Part shown: piece by piece, positions 44,593-53,836 of the stretch
Layout: every line of letters starts with the position of its first letter
How positions within the stretch are numbered: the first letter of the stretch is position 1
NCBI RefSeq assembly: GCF_001613545.1
Contig: NZ_BDCO01000002.1
Span: forward strand, 3,658,001-3,722,000
DNA length: 64,000 bases
Origin: Terrimicrobium sacchariphilum
GTDB taxonomy: Bacteria; Verrucomicrobiota; Verrucomicrobiia; Chthoniobacterales; Terrimicrobiaceae
Direction of reading: 5' to 3'
Translations under genes and position numbers: made by a program
Notes under the pieces: generated by a model
What the model was told of the DNA's origin: nothing
Database searches by the model: none
Seen by the model: the letters and a program-made list of their open reading frames with translations, nothing else

Positions 44593-46058
44593 AGGCCCTC
44601 GTCCGCCTGCCTCTGGTCGGCCTGATTCTCTGTTGCGCCTTCCCCGCGAGGGCGCAACAGCCGCCATCCGGCCAGCCTCCTGACCCGCCGCCGATCAAAC
44701 CCATGCGGCAGTTGGAGGATTACCGCTATCTCGGCGATCCGCAACAGCGCTCCGGGGAGTGGTGGGAGCATCTGAAGTACATCCGCCTTTGGCCATCGCC
44801 GTCCGCGCCGTTTCTTACACTCGGCGGCGAGATTCGCGTGCGCTATGAGTGGATCGACAATACCGATTTCGGCTCGGGGCCGCAGGATAACGGCGGCTAT
44901 CTGCTCACCCGCTATCTCCCCTACGCCTCCCTGACGATCCCTGGACTGCCGGGAGGGTGGGATTTTCTCGCCTTTGGCCAGTTGGTTATCGCCAGCAATG
45001 ACTACGACCAGCGGGGCGCCGGACCCATCGATGAAGATGGAATCGATATGCTGCAGGCCTTCGCCCGCGTCCGATTTCCCCTTGGGGATGGTCAGCTTTC
45101 CGTACAGGGCGGTCGTCAGGTCATCTCCTTCGGATCTGAACGCGTCATCGGTACCCGTTATGGGCCAAATGTTCCCCTGAGTTTCGATGGCGGGATCATC
45201 GAATGGAAAGACACCCGATGGGACATCCACGTCTTTTTCCTCCAGCCGGTGCAAGTCGCACCCGATCCGCTCGATAACGAGAGTAGCGGCAATCAGCAGT
45301 TCTGGGGCGTCTACTCAACGCGCCGCCTCGACAACGTCCTCTCCACCGGGTTCAGCACCGGGTTGGACGCCTACTATCTCGGCTACTACGACAACGACGC
45401 GGTTTACAACTCCGGCTCCGGCACCGAGCTGCGGCATACCCTCGGCGTGAGACTCTACGGGGACAAGGCCATCGGCCGCGGTACGGTCGACTGGAACTAT
45501 GAGGGCATCGTGCAGTTCGGCCGTTTCGACAGCAATCTCGGCACGGGATCGATCTTCGCTTGGAGCGTGGGCACGGAAAGTGGCTACACCTTCGATGCTC
45601 CCTGGAAGCCACGCGCGTCCCTTCGGGCCAACATTGTCAGCGGCGACAACGACGCGAGCTCGCCCAATCTCCAGACCTTCAACCCCATGTTTCCAAAGGG
45701 GAAATACTTCGGCGAGCTCACGCCCATCGGGCCATACAATCTGATCAACCTCCTCGGCGCGATCGGCTTGCGCTTCACGGACTCCCTCACGCTCACGCTT
45801 CAGGGCGGCCCGTACTGGCGTTACAGCACACAGGACGCGGTCTACGGCGTGGGCGGGAATATCGTGCGGGCGTCGGATGGATCGAGCAATGCGCGGTTCA
45901 TCGGCACACAGTTCGAGTGCGTGGCCGAGTGGAGCCCCCGCCGCGAACTATCCTTTCTCGTGAGCTACTCGCAATTCGTTCCAGGGACATTTATCGAGGA
46001 AACCGGACCGGCGGAAACCATTCATTTCGTCGCGGTGGAGGCGGTTTTTCAGTTTTAG
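44589..46058 (+). CDS. Alginate-export-type outer membrane porin, probable CTG start
   Basis: The conserved part begins at about 44703, but the same frame runs upstream through a good signal peptide, [21 protein letters not shown] before QQ. The only start-like codon in front is CTG 44589, overlapping the preceding TGA as CTGA; that gives 489 residues. A GGAG lies 11 bases upstream. The body is a beta-barrel of Alginate_exp type ([33 protein letters not shown]) and ends in the C-terminal Phe typical of outer membrane proteins (AVFQF). Likely lets a small anionic compound cross the outer membrane. Confidence 0.82.
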   Translation: MKALVRLPLVGLILCCAFPARAQQPPSGQPPDPPPIKPMRQLEDYRYLGDPQQRSGEWWEHLKYIRLWPSPSAPFLTLGGEIRVRYEWIDNTDFGSGPQDNGGYLLTRYLPYASLTIPGLPGGWDFLAFGQLVIASNDYDQRGAGPIDEDGIDMLQAFARVRFPLGDGQLSVQGGRQVISFGSERVIGTRYGPNVPLSFDGGIIEWKDTRWDIHVFFLQPVQVAPDPLDNESSGNQQFWGVYSTRRLDNVLSTGFSTGLDAYYLGYYDNDAVYNSGSGTELRHTLGVRLYGDKAIGRGTVDWNYEGIVQFGRFDSNLGTGSIFAWSVGTESGYTFDAPWKPRASLRANIVSGDNDASSPNLQTFNPMFPKGKYFGELTPIGPYNLINLLGAIGLRFTDSLTLTLQGGPYWRYSTQDAVYGVGGNIVRASDGSSNARFIGTQFECVAEWSPRRELSFLVSYSQFVPGTFIEETGPAETIHFVAVEAVFQF

Positions 46059-46123
46059 CGAGCTCCCGGTGGCAAAGGGGAAAAAAGTTGCCAAGTTATC
46101 CCCGTCCCGAAAACATCCCTGCC

Positions 46124-46894
46124 GTGCGTTCCTCCCTAGCCCTCCTCCTCTGCCTGTCCCTTACGGCCTGCCCTGCGAAGAAGGCTGGCGACGCCGCGAC
46201 GCCCTCTCCTGCCCCCGAACCATCCGCCACCCCGGCACAATCTCCCGTCTCCACGCCAGCGCCTGTCGCAGTCATCAAAGACCCGGAGCTGAAATCTGAC
46301 GCCACGGAATTTATAGGAGCATGGTCGACCATTGACGAACAGGGTCAGCTTTTCGATCTGCTCATTTTCCCTGACGGGCAGGTCGTTACCACCTGGACCA
46401 AGGGGAAACATGGCGCCCGGGGCGAACTCGGTTTTTGGCGTCTCGAGAACAATCGTATCCTCATTTTTCTTGAGGATGGCTGGACGGATTCCTTGGAAAA
46501 AACGGCCGAGGGCATCGTCCACCATGGATATCCGCCCGGATCATCCCTGGACAAACCTCCGGCCACGACCGAGCCCGCACAGAAACTCTCTGCGGACATC
46601 GCGGGCACGGTGGGAGTCTGGCGGCTTAACAAGGAGCCGGACGGCGACTACCAATACCTGGCCATTCAGTCGAACGGGCGCGCCTTTAGTTCTGTCAATG
46701 GCGGCACGGAAGGCACCTGGAAACAAAAAGGCAAGACGATCGAGTGCACGTGGCCCGATGGATGGACGGACATCCTTGAGGCGACGCCGGAAGGCTTTCA
46801 AAAGCGCTCCTTTATCGGGGCGAATCAAGACCCGCCCGCGGATGTCTCACCGGCTGCCCGCATCGGAGAGAAGCCGTTCGCGATCGAGCCCTGA
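46124..46894 (+). CDS. Lipoprotein of unknown function
   Basis: 256 residues from GTG 46124, which begins a lipoprotein signal (VRSSLALLLCLSLTAC). A Pro/Ala/Ser/Thr linker leads to two similar halves, each with a WTD/WPDGWTD-type motif (LEDGWTDSLEKTAEG and WPDGWTDILEATPEG) and a GxW-strand pattern (FIGAWST, VGVWRL). This looks like an internal duplication of a small beta domain. No family recognised. Stands between the porin and a convergent lipoprotein gene. Confidence 0.75.
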   Translation: MRSSLALLLCLSLTACPAKKAGDAATPSPAPEPSATPAQSPVSTPAPVAVIKDPELKSDATEFIGAWSTIDEQGQLFDLLIFPDGQVVTTWTKGKHGARGELGFWRLENNRILIFLEDGWTDSLEKTAEGIVHHGYPPGSSLDKPPATTEPAQKLSADIAGTVGVWRLNKEPDGDYQYLAIQSNGRAFSSVNGGTEGTWKQKGKTIECTWPDGWTDILEATPEGFQKRSFIGANQDPPADVSPAARIGEKPFAIEP

Positions 46895-46915
46895 CGCTCT
46901 GCCGCCAGAGATCAG

Positions 46916-47581
46916 CTACTGCGATACAGCAGGTGGAGGAGCATCCCCCTTGGCCACGGCCTGAATGGCCCGGAGCTTCGTGGTGGCGGCTTGCACCAGC
47001 GCAATTACGATTTCGTCCTGCGAACGGCCATTCGTCGAGGTTACCGCGATAACCCGCCAGACTCGTTCGACATTGCGGGTCTTGTCGGTGTCGAACCAAT
47101 CCTTTTTGGTCACTGCAGTTATCCGTAAACCACACTTTTGTGGCGCCATGGAGGGAGCAGGAGTCCGGACTTCATCCAGTGAAGAAAACGAAAACGTGCT
47201 GTAGGTCATGCCCGACTGATTTCCCACGGTCGCGGGTTGAAAACCCTCGCGCGAGAATCTGGTCATCTCCGCTGCATCCACGGTCGGTGTCGAGTAGGCT
47301 AGAGAGGGTATCACGATCACATCGGCTTCGTCGGGTGAGGATTTCACGCGGAACCCGGCATCTTTCAGCGCCTGGGAGACCAAGGCAACGAGGTGATTTG
47401 CCTCCGCCGCGTCCGGCATGCTTACGTCAGGAACCACTGCGACCGAACCACGTGCGATCTTCGCATCTCCGATCTCCGCCTTCGCGTTGATCCCTGGCTC
47501 CATGCTCGCACACCCCGCCAAGGCTGCCAGCGCTCCGACACACAAAATTCCAGCTACCCTCCAAACTCGCATTTTATACAT
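46916..47581 (-). CDS. Lipoprotein of unknown function
   Basis: 221 residues from ATG 47581 (MYKMRVWRVAGILC), with lipobox LAALAGC; ATG 47572 is possible. The mature part has GSVAVVPDVSMPDAAEANHL, SQALKDAGFRVKSSPDEADVIVIPSLAYST and CGLRITAVTKKDW, a pattern of small envelope proteins that read like a DUF4136-type fold, but I am not sure. Last gene of the - strand cluster; the convergent neighbour ends 21 bases away. Confidence 0.72.
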   Translation of the reverse strand: MYKMRVWRVAGILCVGALAALAGCASMEPGINAKAEIGDAKIARGSVAVVPDVSMPDAAEANHLVALVSQALKDAGFRVKSSPDEADVIVIPSLAYSTPTVDAAEMTRFSREGFQPATVGNQSGMTYSTFSFSSLDEVRTPAPSMAPQKCGLRITAVTKKDWFDTDKTRNVERVWRVIAVTSTNGRSQDEIVIALVQAATTKLRAIQAVAKGDAPPPAVSQ

Positions 47582-47629
47582 ATATGCCCCACTGAGCCGC
47601 TCTCCAGCGCTCCATGGGAAAACAGCCAT

Positions 47630-47935
47630 TTAGTTGGAAACCCGACCGATCGGTCCGGCCTGCCTGCGCGAGGCCGCCACCTCCGACGAAACTGGTGTGA
47701 TCACGTCCGGCGTAGCCTGTAGATCTGGCTGCGGAAGATAGTAATCCGGCAGCCGAGCCAGCCGAGCCTCCTGCTCAGCCAGTACCTGCGGGATGCGCTT
47801 GTTGAGCGCCTGCTGCTCCAGACCGAGAAGCTGGGCCTCAAAGGGATCCTGGCGGGATACCTTTGCGGAAGTCGATGCGCATCCCGCAAAAATCGAAATC
47901 CCCAAGCCCGCAATCCCTAGCTGAAACCACCGCAT
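47630..47935 (-). CDS. Small lipoprotein
   Basis: 101 residues from ATG 47935 (MRWFQLGIAGLGISIFAGC; lipobox IFAGC); an upstream in-frame ATG at 47965 would add ten residues. The mature part has a helix rich in Gln, Leu and Glu (FEAQLLGLEQQALNKRIPQVLAEQEARLARL) split by conserved-looking DYYLPQPD. Its start is 140 bases from the end of the O-antigen-ligase-family gene. Could be part of an export apparatus; unproven. Confidence 0.65.
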   Translation of the reverse strand: MRWFQLGIAGLGISIFAGCASTSAKVSRQDPFEAQLLGLEQQALNKRIPQVLAEQEARLARLPDYYLPQPDLQATPDVITPVSSEVAASRRQAGPIGRVSN

Positions 47936-48075
47936 CGCGCAGCGGTTTACCCGCTTTGCGCCCATCGTCAAAGAGACATCTCCTAAATTTTTCGTTCCCA
48001 TTCCCTGTCGTCCCTCCTCCTGGAGAAAGTCAGTAGCACTTTCCGGGCCACGTGTAGTGACAATTCCCCGCGCGA

Positions 48076-49545
48076 TCAAGCGGGTTCTTCCCTTTCCCGA
48101 GGCATTGATCTGCGTCGCCGCCTCCTCACAGGCATATTGCCATCCTCGTTTCCAACGGTCCAGGCGACCGCACAGGAAATCGCTGCAAAAAGCTGAAGCG
48201 ACGCGATTTGGAGGGGAAAATCGACCAGCGCATGCAAGAGAACTCCCAGCAATGCCAGGCATCCCGCGAGCAGAAAATAACGAGTCTCGGAACGCCACTG
48301 GCCGCTGCGTTTGGTGAGGCGCCAGATGCCAACTCCTAGGCCGCCCAGCAGCAGTCCAGCCCATAGGATACCTCCGATCACCCCCCACTCGGTAAGGACC
48401 TGAAGGTAATCCTGATGAGCATTCACCCAATACCACCGCCCGACCGCATCGTTGCCCGACTCCTTGACGGAGAGAGGAAACACCATCTCGAATGTCCCCG
48501 GCCCGCTGCCGCCCCAACCGACAAAAGGCAGGGTCTTCTTCCAGATGATGTCATAGACCTGGTAACGCAGATTATTCGACAATTCGTTCCCGTCCTTTGG
48601 TTTCAGCCACCGCTTAACCGAACGGTCGGCTCCAAAAGCATACGCCAGCAGTCCCGCGACCAGGATTATCACGATCGCCCCACCCCATGCCGCAGGGCGA
48701 CTGATCACCGTGCGCCTCTCGAAGAACAGCCACCAGCCCCCGAGAACCAGCAGCAGCATGAGGGCAATAGTCATCGCGGCTCGCGAGACATTGATGAATG
48801 CAGAAGCCACGACTATGGAACTCGCAACGATCCAAAAGGCCTTCTGCCACTGTGGCGATTCTCGGCGAAAAATCAAAAGCGTGCGCGCCAGGACAAATGG
48901 CATCACGAGATTGATGAACGCTCCAGCATTGGCGTGATAGCGAAAGGTCGCAAAAAAGGTGTTGCCCGTCTTTTCCCCGACAGCCCAGAAAATCGTCCTG
49001 GCTCCACTGAGCCTTTGAAAGATCCCGAATGCTATCAGGCTGAAGCCCACGAGAGCCACCACGAGCCAAAGCCGATCTCTCCATCTCGGATCTCCAGCCA
49101 TCTCTACAGCAACACAAAAGGCTCCCAGCATCCCGGTCACCAGCAGCATACTGGCAACACTGCGAGACTGATCCATCGTGCCGGGCAACCAAGGCATCCA
49201 GGCGGAGATCATATGGAATGCCGGTCCAACGGGATCAAATACCGCCCGAGCATTGAAGGTCGTCCACCAGCCGATTACCAGCAAACTGACGACGAGAAAC
49301 CCCGACCACACGGGCAGCCTGGGGCGGCGCCTTTCCATGACGAGCGCCATGGCGAACAAACCGCTCAATCCCAGCAACAGGCATCGCAAGACCTCAACCG
49401 TCCAGGGCCGGGTACTCCCATATGCCCATGGCGCCCATACCAGAATGACCAGGAGAAGCCAACGGGGCATCTCTCCAGCCCAGCTGCCGAGCCGGAAAGC
49501 CGCGGGGGAACGGACTTGGGATGAGTCCGGAGCCGCGCTACTCAC
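48076..49545 (-). CDS. O-antigen ligase / Wzy_C family membrane protein
   Basis: 489 residues with about twelve membrane helices. The periplasmic loop carries the family mark NAHQDYLQVLTEWGVIGG with the key His, and an Arg-rich region near FATFRYHANAGAFINLVMP. Family members either ligate a glycan to lipid A core or a carrier, or polymerise repeat units. Ends in a very basic tail (RRRRRRSMPRER). Overlaps the beta-helix gene by 8 bases, so it belongs to the same unit. Confidence 0.88.
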   Translation of the reverse strand: MSSAAPDSSQVRSPAAFRLGSWAGEMPRWLLLVILVWAPWAYGSTRPWTVEVLRCLLLGLSGLFAMALVMERRRPRLPVWSGFLVVSLLVIGWWTTFNARAVFDPVGPAFHMISAWMPWLPGTMDQSRSVASMLLVTGMLGAFCVAVEMAGDPRWRDRLWLVVALVGFSLIAFGIFQRLSGARTIFWAVGEKTGNTFFATFRYHANAGAFINLVMPFVLARTLLIFRRESPQWQKAFWIVASSIVVASAFINVSRAAMTIALMLLLVLGGWWLFFERRTVISRPAAWGGAIVIILVAGLLAYAFGADRSVKRWLKPKDGNELSNNLRYQVYDIIWKKTLPFVGWGGSGPGTFEMVFPLSVKESGNDAVGRWYWVNAHQDYLQVLTEWGVIGGILWAGLLLGGLGVGIWRLTKRSGQWRSETRYFLLAGCLALLGVLLHALVDFPLQIASLQLFAAISCAVAWTVGNEDGNMPVRRRRRRSMPREREEPA

Positions 49546-51292
49546 GACCTGTCCTCCAGCTATTACCCTGTTCCTCCAGATGATAGCTTTCCTTCGCGGC
49601 GCGATTCACCAACGGTTTGCGACCAGGCGAAAGTTCCGCCACGGAATTCTGGATGAAGATTCCCGAGCCTTTCACAGATTCCGCGATGTAAATGGCGTCC
49701 TGGCCGGGAGCCACAATACGGTTTGACCGGAAAACAATCTCCTGAATCTCAGAGCCGGCGCAGTGAATCCCCCGATAAAGGGAACTCCGTATCACATTTC
49801 CAGTCAGGAAAGTCCCCCGAATGGAGGTTGATCCAGGATAGATCCAGATCGCGCCACGCTGCTGTCCCCCGAGATTGTTTCCGCACCGGATCAACTCGTT
49901 GTTTCGGACGATGGCTGAGCTGAGCGGTTTCATGGGAAAAGATGGCGGGAGGTTGATGACGAACCCTGGTCCATCGGAAAAGAGATTATTTTCGACGATG
50001 TGCTCGCTCCCACCCGCCAGGTCGCAATTCGCCCCCCACCATGGCGCTACTGCGGTATTATTTCGCATCACGACCTTCGTGGTGGAAGCCGGATTCCCTT
50101 TATTGTCATTGCACAAAATCGCCAGACCATCGTCTCCTGTGCCTCGTACGTGGTTGTTCTCGACCCGCACGTTGCTTGTCGTGTTTCCCTGCCCATTATT
50201 GATATTGATGCCATCCGCATAGGTGTTGCGGATACGGCAATCCGCCACCACGCCGTCAGTACCGGCGATCCAGATGGCCGCCCCGGTGTGGCTGATCCAA
50301 ACGCGGCGGATTTCCCAGCCTTCGGCCTGCCCGACGAGGGCGATCCAATTTTTCTTCCGTGAGGTACAGGTCAGGCTGTCCATGGAAATATCCCTCACCG
50401 AAGCTCCCTTGCCTCGCAGGGTAAAGCCGGCCATGCCTCCCCAGTTCGTCGCGATGCCGGACATCGTATCGCAAACCGTTGTATGCCACATGCCCGCTCC
50501 CTGCACACCCACCCCGTCCAGGCGAATTCGTTTGTTCAACAGGTATCTTCCCGGAGGCAGCCAGATCATTTTCCCCTCAGCTTTCGCCGCTGCCGCGCAA
50601 GCTTGTATTCCCTGAGTCGTCGTCTCCGCATCCTCGCTGTCGGGCTGGACACCAAAATCGAGCACGGAGAGCGAACCGGGCGGCTGAGAAAGAGGTCGGC
50701 CCACATTTTCGAGGTCTATGAGGTCTATGCGGCAGTAGGCCGCTGTATCGCCCGGGTCCTTTTGCAATCGAATGACCTCACCCGCACGAATGCCCCCGGG
50801 AATAAAAAACCGGGCCTCGTCCCAATAGGCATGGGAGTATTCCGTAGGCGTATTGCCTTGCCCGTTCTCCCATGGTGATCCGTCACCATAGAGCCAGCTG
50901 TATTTTGAAGTGAGCTGGATGTCCTGGCGGTATGCTCCATTCACGGAGAGACGCAACCGGGCGATGGCACCTCCACCATCCGGGCTGTCCGGTACACAAT
51001 GGCGAATAACGATCGCATTGGCGGAAATCGGCGAGACAAAATCGACGGAATCTTTTGCTGTCTTCAGTTCGACGTATGCTCTTCCGGAGGCTTCAGCAGC
51101 AGGAGTCGGTGGCCAGCGATCCGGATCCGTCATAAAAACCCTCTCCGCATTGGTGCGGCTCTTCTCTGCCTCCAGGGTCACAAAAGGCACACGCGCTCCA
51201 GCCTGCTCCGCGCCGATCGCAGGGCCGGAAGCCAGCAGAGTGACAATCACGAGAAAACCTGCCGCCCATTTCCAGATGCACGTCAGCCTCAT
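49538..51292 (-). CDS. Secreted parallel beta-helix (pectate-lyase-like) protein
   Basis: 584 residues with an N-terminal signal (LVIVTLLASGPAIGA). Residues about 30-210 are a beta-sandwich/carbohydrate-binding-like part; from about 215 a pectin-lyase-fold start (SVLDFGVQPDSEDAETTTQGIQAC) leads into right-handed beta-helix repeats with many Asn (VRVENNHVRGTGDDGLAI, VMRNNTAV, IVRNNELIRCGNN). Such proteins are polysaccharide lyases, hydrolases or epimerases. Its start overlaps the stop of the glycosidase gene by 4 bases (ATGA). Confidence 0.86.
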   Translation of the reverse strand: MRLTCIWKWAAGFLVIVTLLASGPAIGAEQAGARVPFVTLEAEKSRTNAERVFMTDPDRWPPTPAAEASGRAYVELKTAKDSVDFVSPISANAIVIRHCVPDSPDGGGAIARLRLSVNGAYRQDIQLTSKYSWLYGDGSPWENGQGNTPTEYSHAYWDEARFFIPGGIRAGEVIRLQKDPGDTAAYCRIDLIDLENVGRPLSQPPGSLSVLDFGVQPDSEDAETTTQGIQACAAAAKAEGKMIWLPPGRYLLNKRIRLDGVGVQGAGMWHTTVCDTMSGIATNWGGMAGFTLRGKGASVRDISMDSLTCTSRKKNWIALVGQAEGWEIRRVWISHTGAAIWIAGTDGVVADCRIRNTYADGININNGQGNTTSNVRVENNHVRGTGDDGLAILCNDNKGNPASTTKVVMRNNTAVAPWWGANCDLAGGSEHIVENNLFSDGPGFVINLPPSFPMKPLSSAIVRNNELIRCGNNLGGQQRGAIWIYPGSTSIRGTFLTGNVIRSSLYRGIHCAGSEIQEIVFRSNRIVAPGQDAIYIAESVKGSGIFIQNSVAELSPGRKPLVNRAAKESYHLEEQGNSWRTGRE

Positions 51293-52650
51293 TGATGAAC
51301 CTCCACGGCATCGATACCCCCATCGCCAGCCCGGCTGCTGCGCAAGAAAAACGGCTCGTTCCCGACAACAAACCTCGACGTAAGGCTGTTAATCCCCACA
51401 TCCCGCGATCCAGAGAGGGAGAACGGCACAGGGATCATTCGCCCGCCTTTATTCTCCATCACCCATTCCTCTCCCGGGAAGACACTCCATACAGCCCAGA
51501 TGTCGGCGCCATCTTTCATAGTCAATACCATCGTAACAACCCGGTCTTTTGCGCTATTGGCAACTCGGCGCAGACTCCGCGCATCACGGAGCAGCGGAAT
51601 GAGTGATCGCAAGGCATGGAATGCCGGCTTGGGCGTCCCGTCGGCTTTGACGACTCCAAAATGGTGCTCCCGGTCCTTGGGATCGGTTCCTCCATCCCGA
51701 AACTCATAGAGCCATACTCCCTTCACCTGGGGTTCGCAGGCAAATAGAAGAATCGAGCGAACCATGAAGCATGCCTGCTCCTCATAGGAAACGCCATGCG
51801 GCTCTCCGTAGGTGGGCCAGCCGAGTTCGGTAACATAAAGAGGCACATCCCCATGGACTGAGTCGGCCCGGAGCCAATCATGCAACTGCCCCAGGCGGGT
51901 CGCGATGGCAATCTCCGGCAATCGCTTCTCCCCATCGGCGCCATAAAAATACGGATGTATCGACAGTCCATCCAGCCACTGCAACATCCCGAGATTCACG
52001 GCCTTGACCATGTATCCCTCATCCGCGCCGATGCCGCCGGTGGCGCCTCCGAGGATGAAGAGGTCCGGAAACTGTTTCTTGAGCGCAGTATAGGTTTCCC
52101 TGAGCAGAGTCACATAGTCTTCCACCCTGCCAGTCCCTTCTTCCAGCGGTGTACGCCCCATGCCCGGGACATTCCATTCATTCCAAACCTCGAAAAATCT
52201 CGTGCGTTCATGCAGCCGGCCGACCCCTGCTAGCGCATAGTCGACGAAGGCGCGGCGGGATTCCGGGGTGCTCGGCCGCCCGGAATTTTGGAATGCACGA
52301 TGGCCGTAGCCAAGAATGACGAGGGGCTGATGATACGCCTCCGGGGTGTTCGCGATCGCTGGAAAGACCGGATGCTCGGTATTGACCGCTCCATGATCAT
52401 CGCTGACAGGGTTACGATAAAGATCGACTCGCAGGCTCCATATCCCCACACCCTCGAGCAGAGGCTGATCGTTTGCCAGCACCTTGTGAGTGTTGAACCC
52501 AAGGACAAAATCCCCCAAGTTTCGCGATTTATCCTCGGCTCGGCAAGACGCTGCGACGCAGAGCATGAAGAGGACGGCCGCAAGTCCGCCGATATCCCAC
52601 CGCAGGAGGGTGCCTAAAGTCCGCCGCGATGTATCAGGCGGTGATCCCAT
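51289..52650 (-). CDS. GH39-like glycoside hydrolase, exported
   Basis: 453 residues from ATG 52650; N-terminal hydrophobic segment (IGGLAAVLFMLCVAASC) is a signal or anchor. The GH-A clan barrel has the acid/base E158 in FFEVWNEWNVPG and the nucleophile E275 in LYVTELGWPTYG, as in xylosidase/iduronidase-type family 39 enzymes. Overlaps the GT4 gene by 17 bases at its start and the beta-helix gene by 4 at its end. Likely trims or modifies the cluster's own polysaccharide. Confidence 0.86.
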   Translation of the reverse strand: MGSPPDTSRRTLGTLLRWDIGGLAAVLFMLCVAASCRAEDKSRNLGDFVLGFNTHKVLANDQPLLEGVGIWSLRVDLYRNPVSDDHGAVNTEHPVFPAIANTPEAYHQPLVILGYGHRAFQNSGRPSTPESRRAFVDYALAGVGRLHERTRFFEVWNEWNVPGMGRTPLEEGTGRVEDYVTLLRETYTALKKQFPDLFILGGATGGIGADEGYMVKAVNLGMLQWLDGLSIHPYFYGADGEKRLPEIAIATRLGQLHDWLRADSVHGDVPLYVTELGWPTYGEPHGVSYEEQACFMVRSILLFACEPQVKGVWLYEFRDGGTDPKDREHHFGVVKADGTPKPAFHALRSLIPLLRDARSLRRVANSAKDRVVTMVLTMKDGADIWAVWSVFPGEEWVMENKGGRMIPVPFSLSGSRDVGINSLTSRFVVGNEPFFLRSSRAGDGGIDAVEVHQ

Positions 52651-53836
52651 ACTCCTGCAGGATGTGACCATAGGAAGAGTCCAGGCTGAAATCGTGATCG
52701 GCGATCGCCCGATGGTTGGACGCCCGATTGGCTGCATGATCGGCCAACCAGCCTTCGATGGCCGCCTCGAGGCCCGCCACGTCACATGCAGCGGCACCCC
52801 ACGCATGCGTCAATCCCTTGTGAAGAAATGTCCTGTTTCCCGGAACATCCGTGAGGATGATCGGCAATCCTGCCGACAACGCCTCAAGGACGGCGATGGA
52901 AAGCCCCTCGTATCGTGAAGCCAGGGCAAAGCCATCGATCGCACCGTAGAACGGAGCGGTGTCGGAGAGATAATCGATTCGGTGAAACCTGTCTGCCACA
53001 GAACTCGTACGGACCATCTGCTCACAAACTTCCACAAGCTCCCCCGTGCCCACGGCGAAAAAGTGCAGTCGTGGATGGCGAGGCAATACATTCAGTACAG
53101 CGCGCACCAAGGTTTCGGGATTCTTCTGAAAGCTAAACCTTCCCACAGTTCCGAGCACCACCGCATCCTCGGGCATCTTTCGCTCCAGGCGCCACGCGAC
53201 CTTCTCCGCAGCCGTGAATGAGCGGAACCTTCGCGTATCGACACCGTTGGGGATCACCCGTAACCGACGCTCGCTCACACCAAGAGTACCTGTGGCGAAA
53301 TCCGCCTCCTCCTGCGAGACATTGATCGTCAGGGCCTTCCGCCACAACAGGCGTTCCACTTGGTTGAAGACCTGCGCCTTGATCCCGGCTGTGTTCCTCA
53401 TTCCAAAGTAAGCGTGAGGAGTGTAGAAAGTGCGCTGCGCAAGCAGCAGCCTCGGGAGCATACGCATCAGCGCACCCGCCTTGGAGCTGTGCGCGTGGAT
53501 GACCGCAGGCTTTCGGCGACGAGTCATTCTGACCAGGGTGAGGATGGCAGGCACATCCGTCGGCTCTGGCGTATTCCCCACCCGTAAGTCCAGAGCCTCT
53601 CCACCGCGCTCACGCACCCGCTCGACCAGGGCCAACAGCCGGTCCGAACCTCTCCGCGATGAAAAGGCGAGATCCACGGGAATGTTGCGCTCGTGGAGAT
53701 AATCCACCAGCCCCTCGACATGACGGAACACTCCATCGATACCCGGCTCCACGATTTGCAGGACCCGGTTCACCGTGGCGGGGTGATCAGTCATGATCGG
53801 CATCGTATCGGCAGCAGGCGAAATGATTCTAGACAC
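52634..53836 (-). CDS. Family 4 glycosyltransferase
   Basis: 400 residues from GTG 53836; ATG 53803 or 53794 are possible starts. GT-B fold with retaining mechanism: N-terminal acceptor part (VLQIVEPGIDGVFRHVEGL), AHSSKAGALMR, and the C-terminal donor site VLGTVGRFSFQKNPETLV and ASRYEGLSIAVLEALSAGLPII with the two Glu of the EX7E motif. Close to capsular GT4 enzymes. The start overlaps the next GT4 gene's end. Confidence 0.93.
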   Translation of the reverse strand: MSRIISPAADTMPIMTDHPATVNRVLQIVEPGIDGVFRHVEGLVDYLHERNIPVDLAFSSRRGSDRLLALVERVRERGGEALDLRVGNTPEPTDVPAILTLVRMTRRRKPAVIHAHSSKAGALMRMLPRLLLAQRTFYTPHAYFGMRNTAGIKAQVFNQVERLLWRKALTINVSQEEADFATGTLGVSERRLRVIPNGVDTRRFRSFTAAEKVAWRLERKMPEDAVVLGTVGRFSFQKNPETLVRAVLNVLPRHPRLHFFAVGTGELVEVCEQMVRTSSVADRFHRIDYLSDTAPFYGAIDGFALASRYEGLSIAVLEALSAGLPIILTDVPGNRTFLHKGLTHAWGAAACDVAGLEAAIEGWLADHAANRASNHRAIADHDFSLDSSYGHILQEYGITA

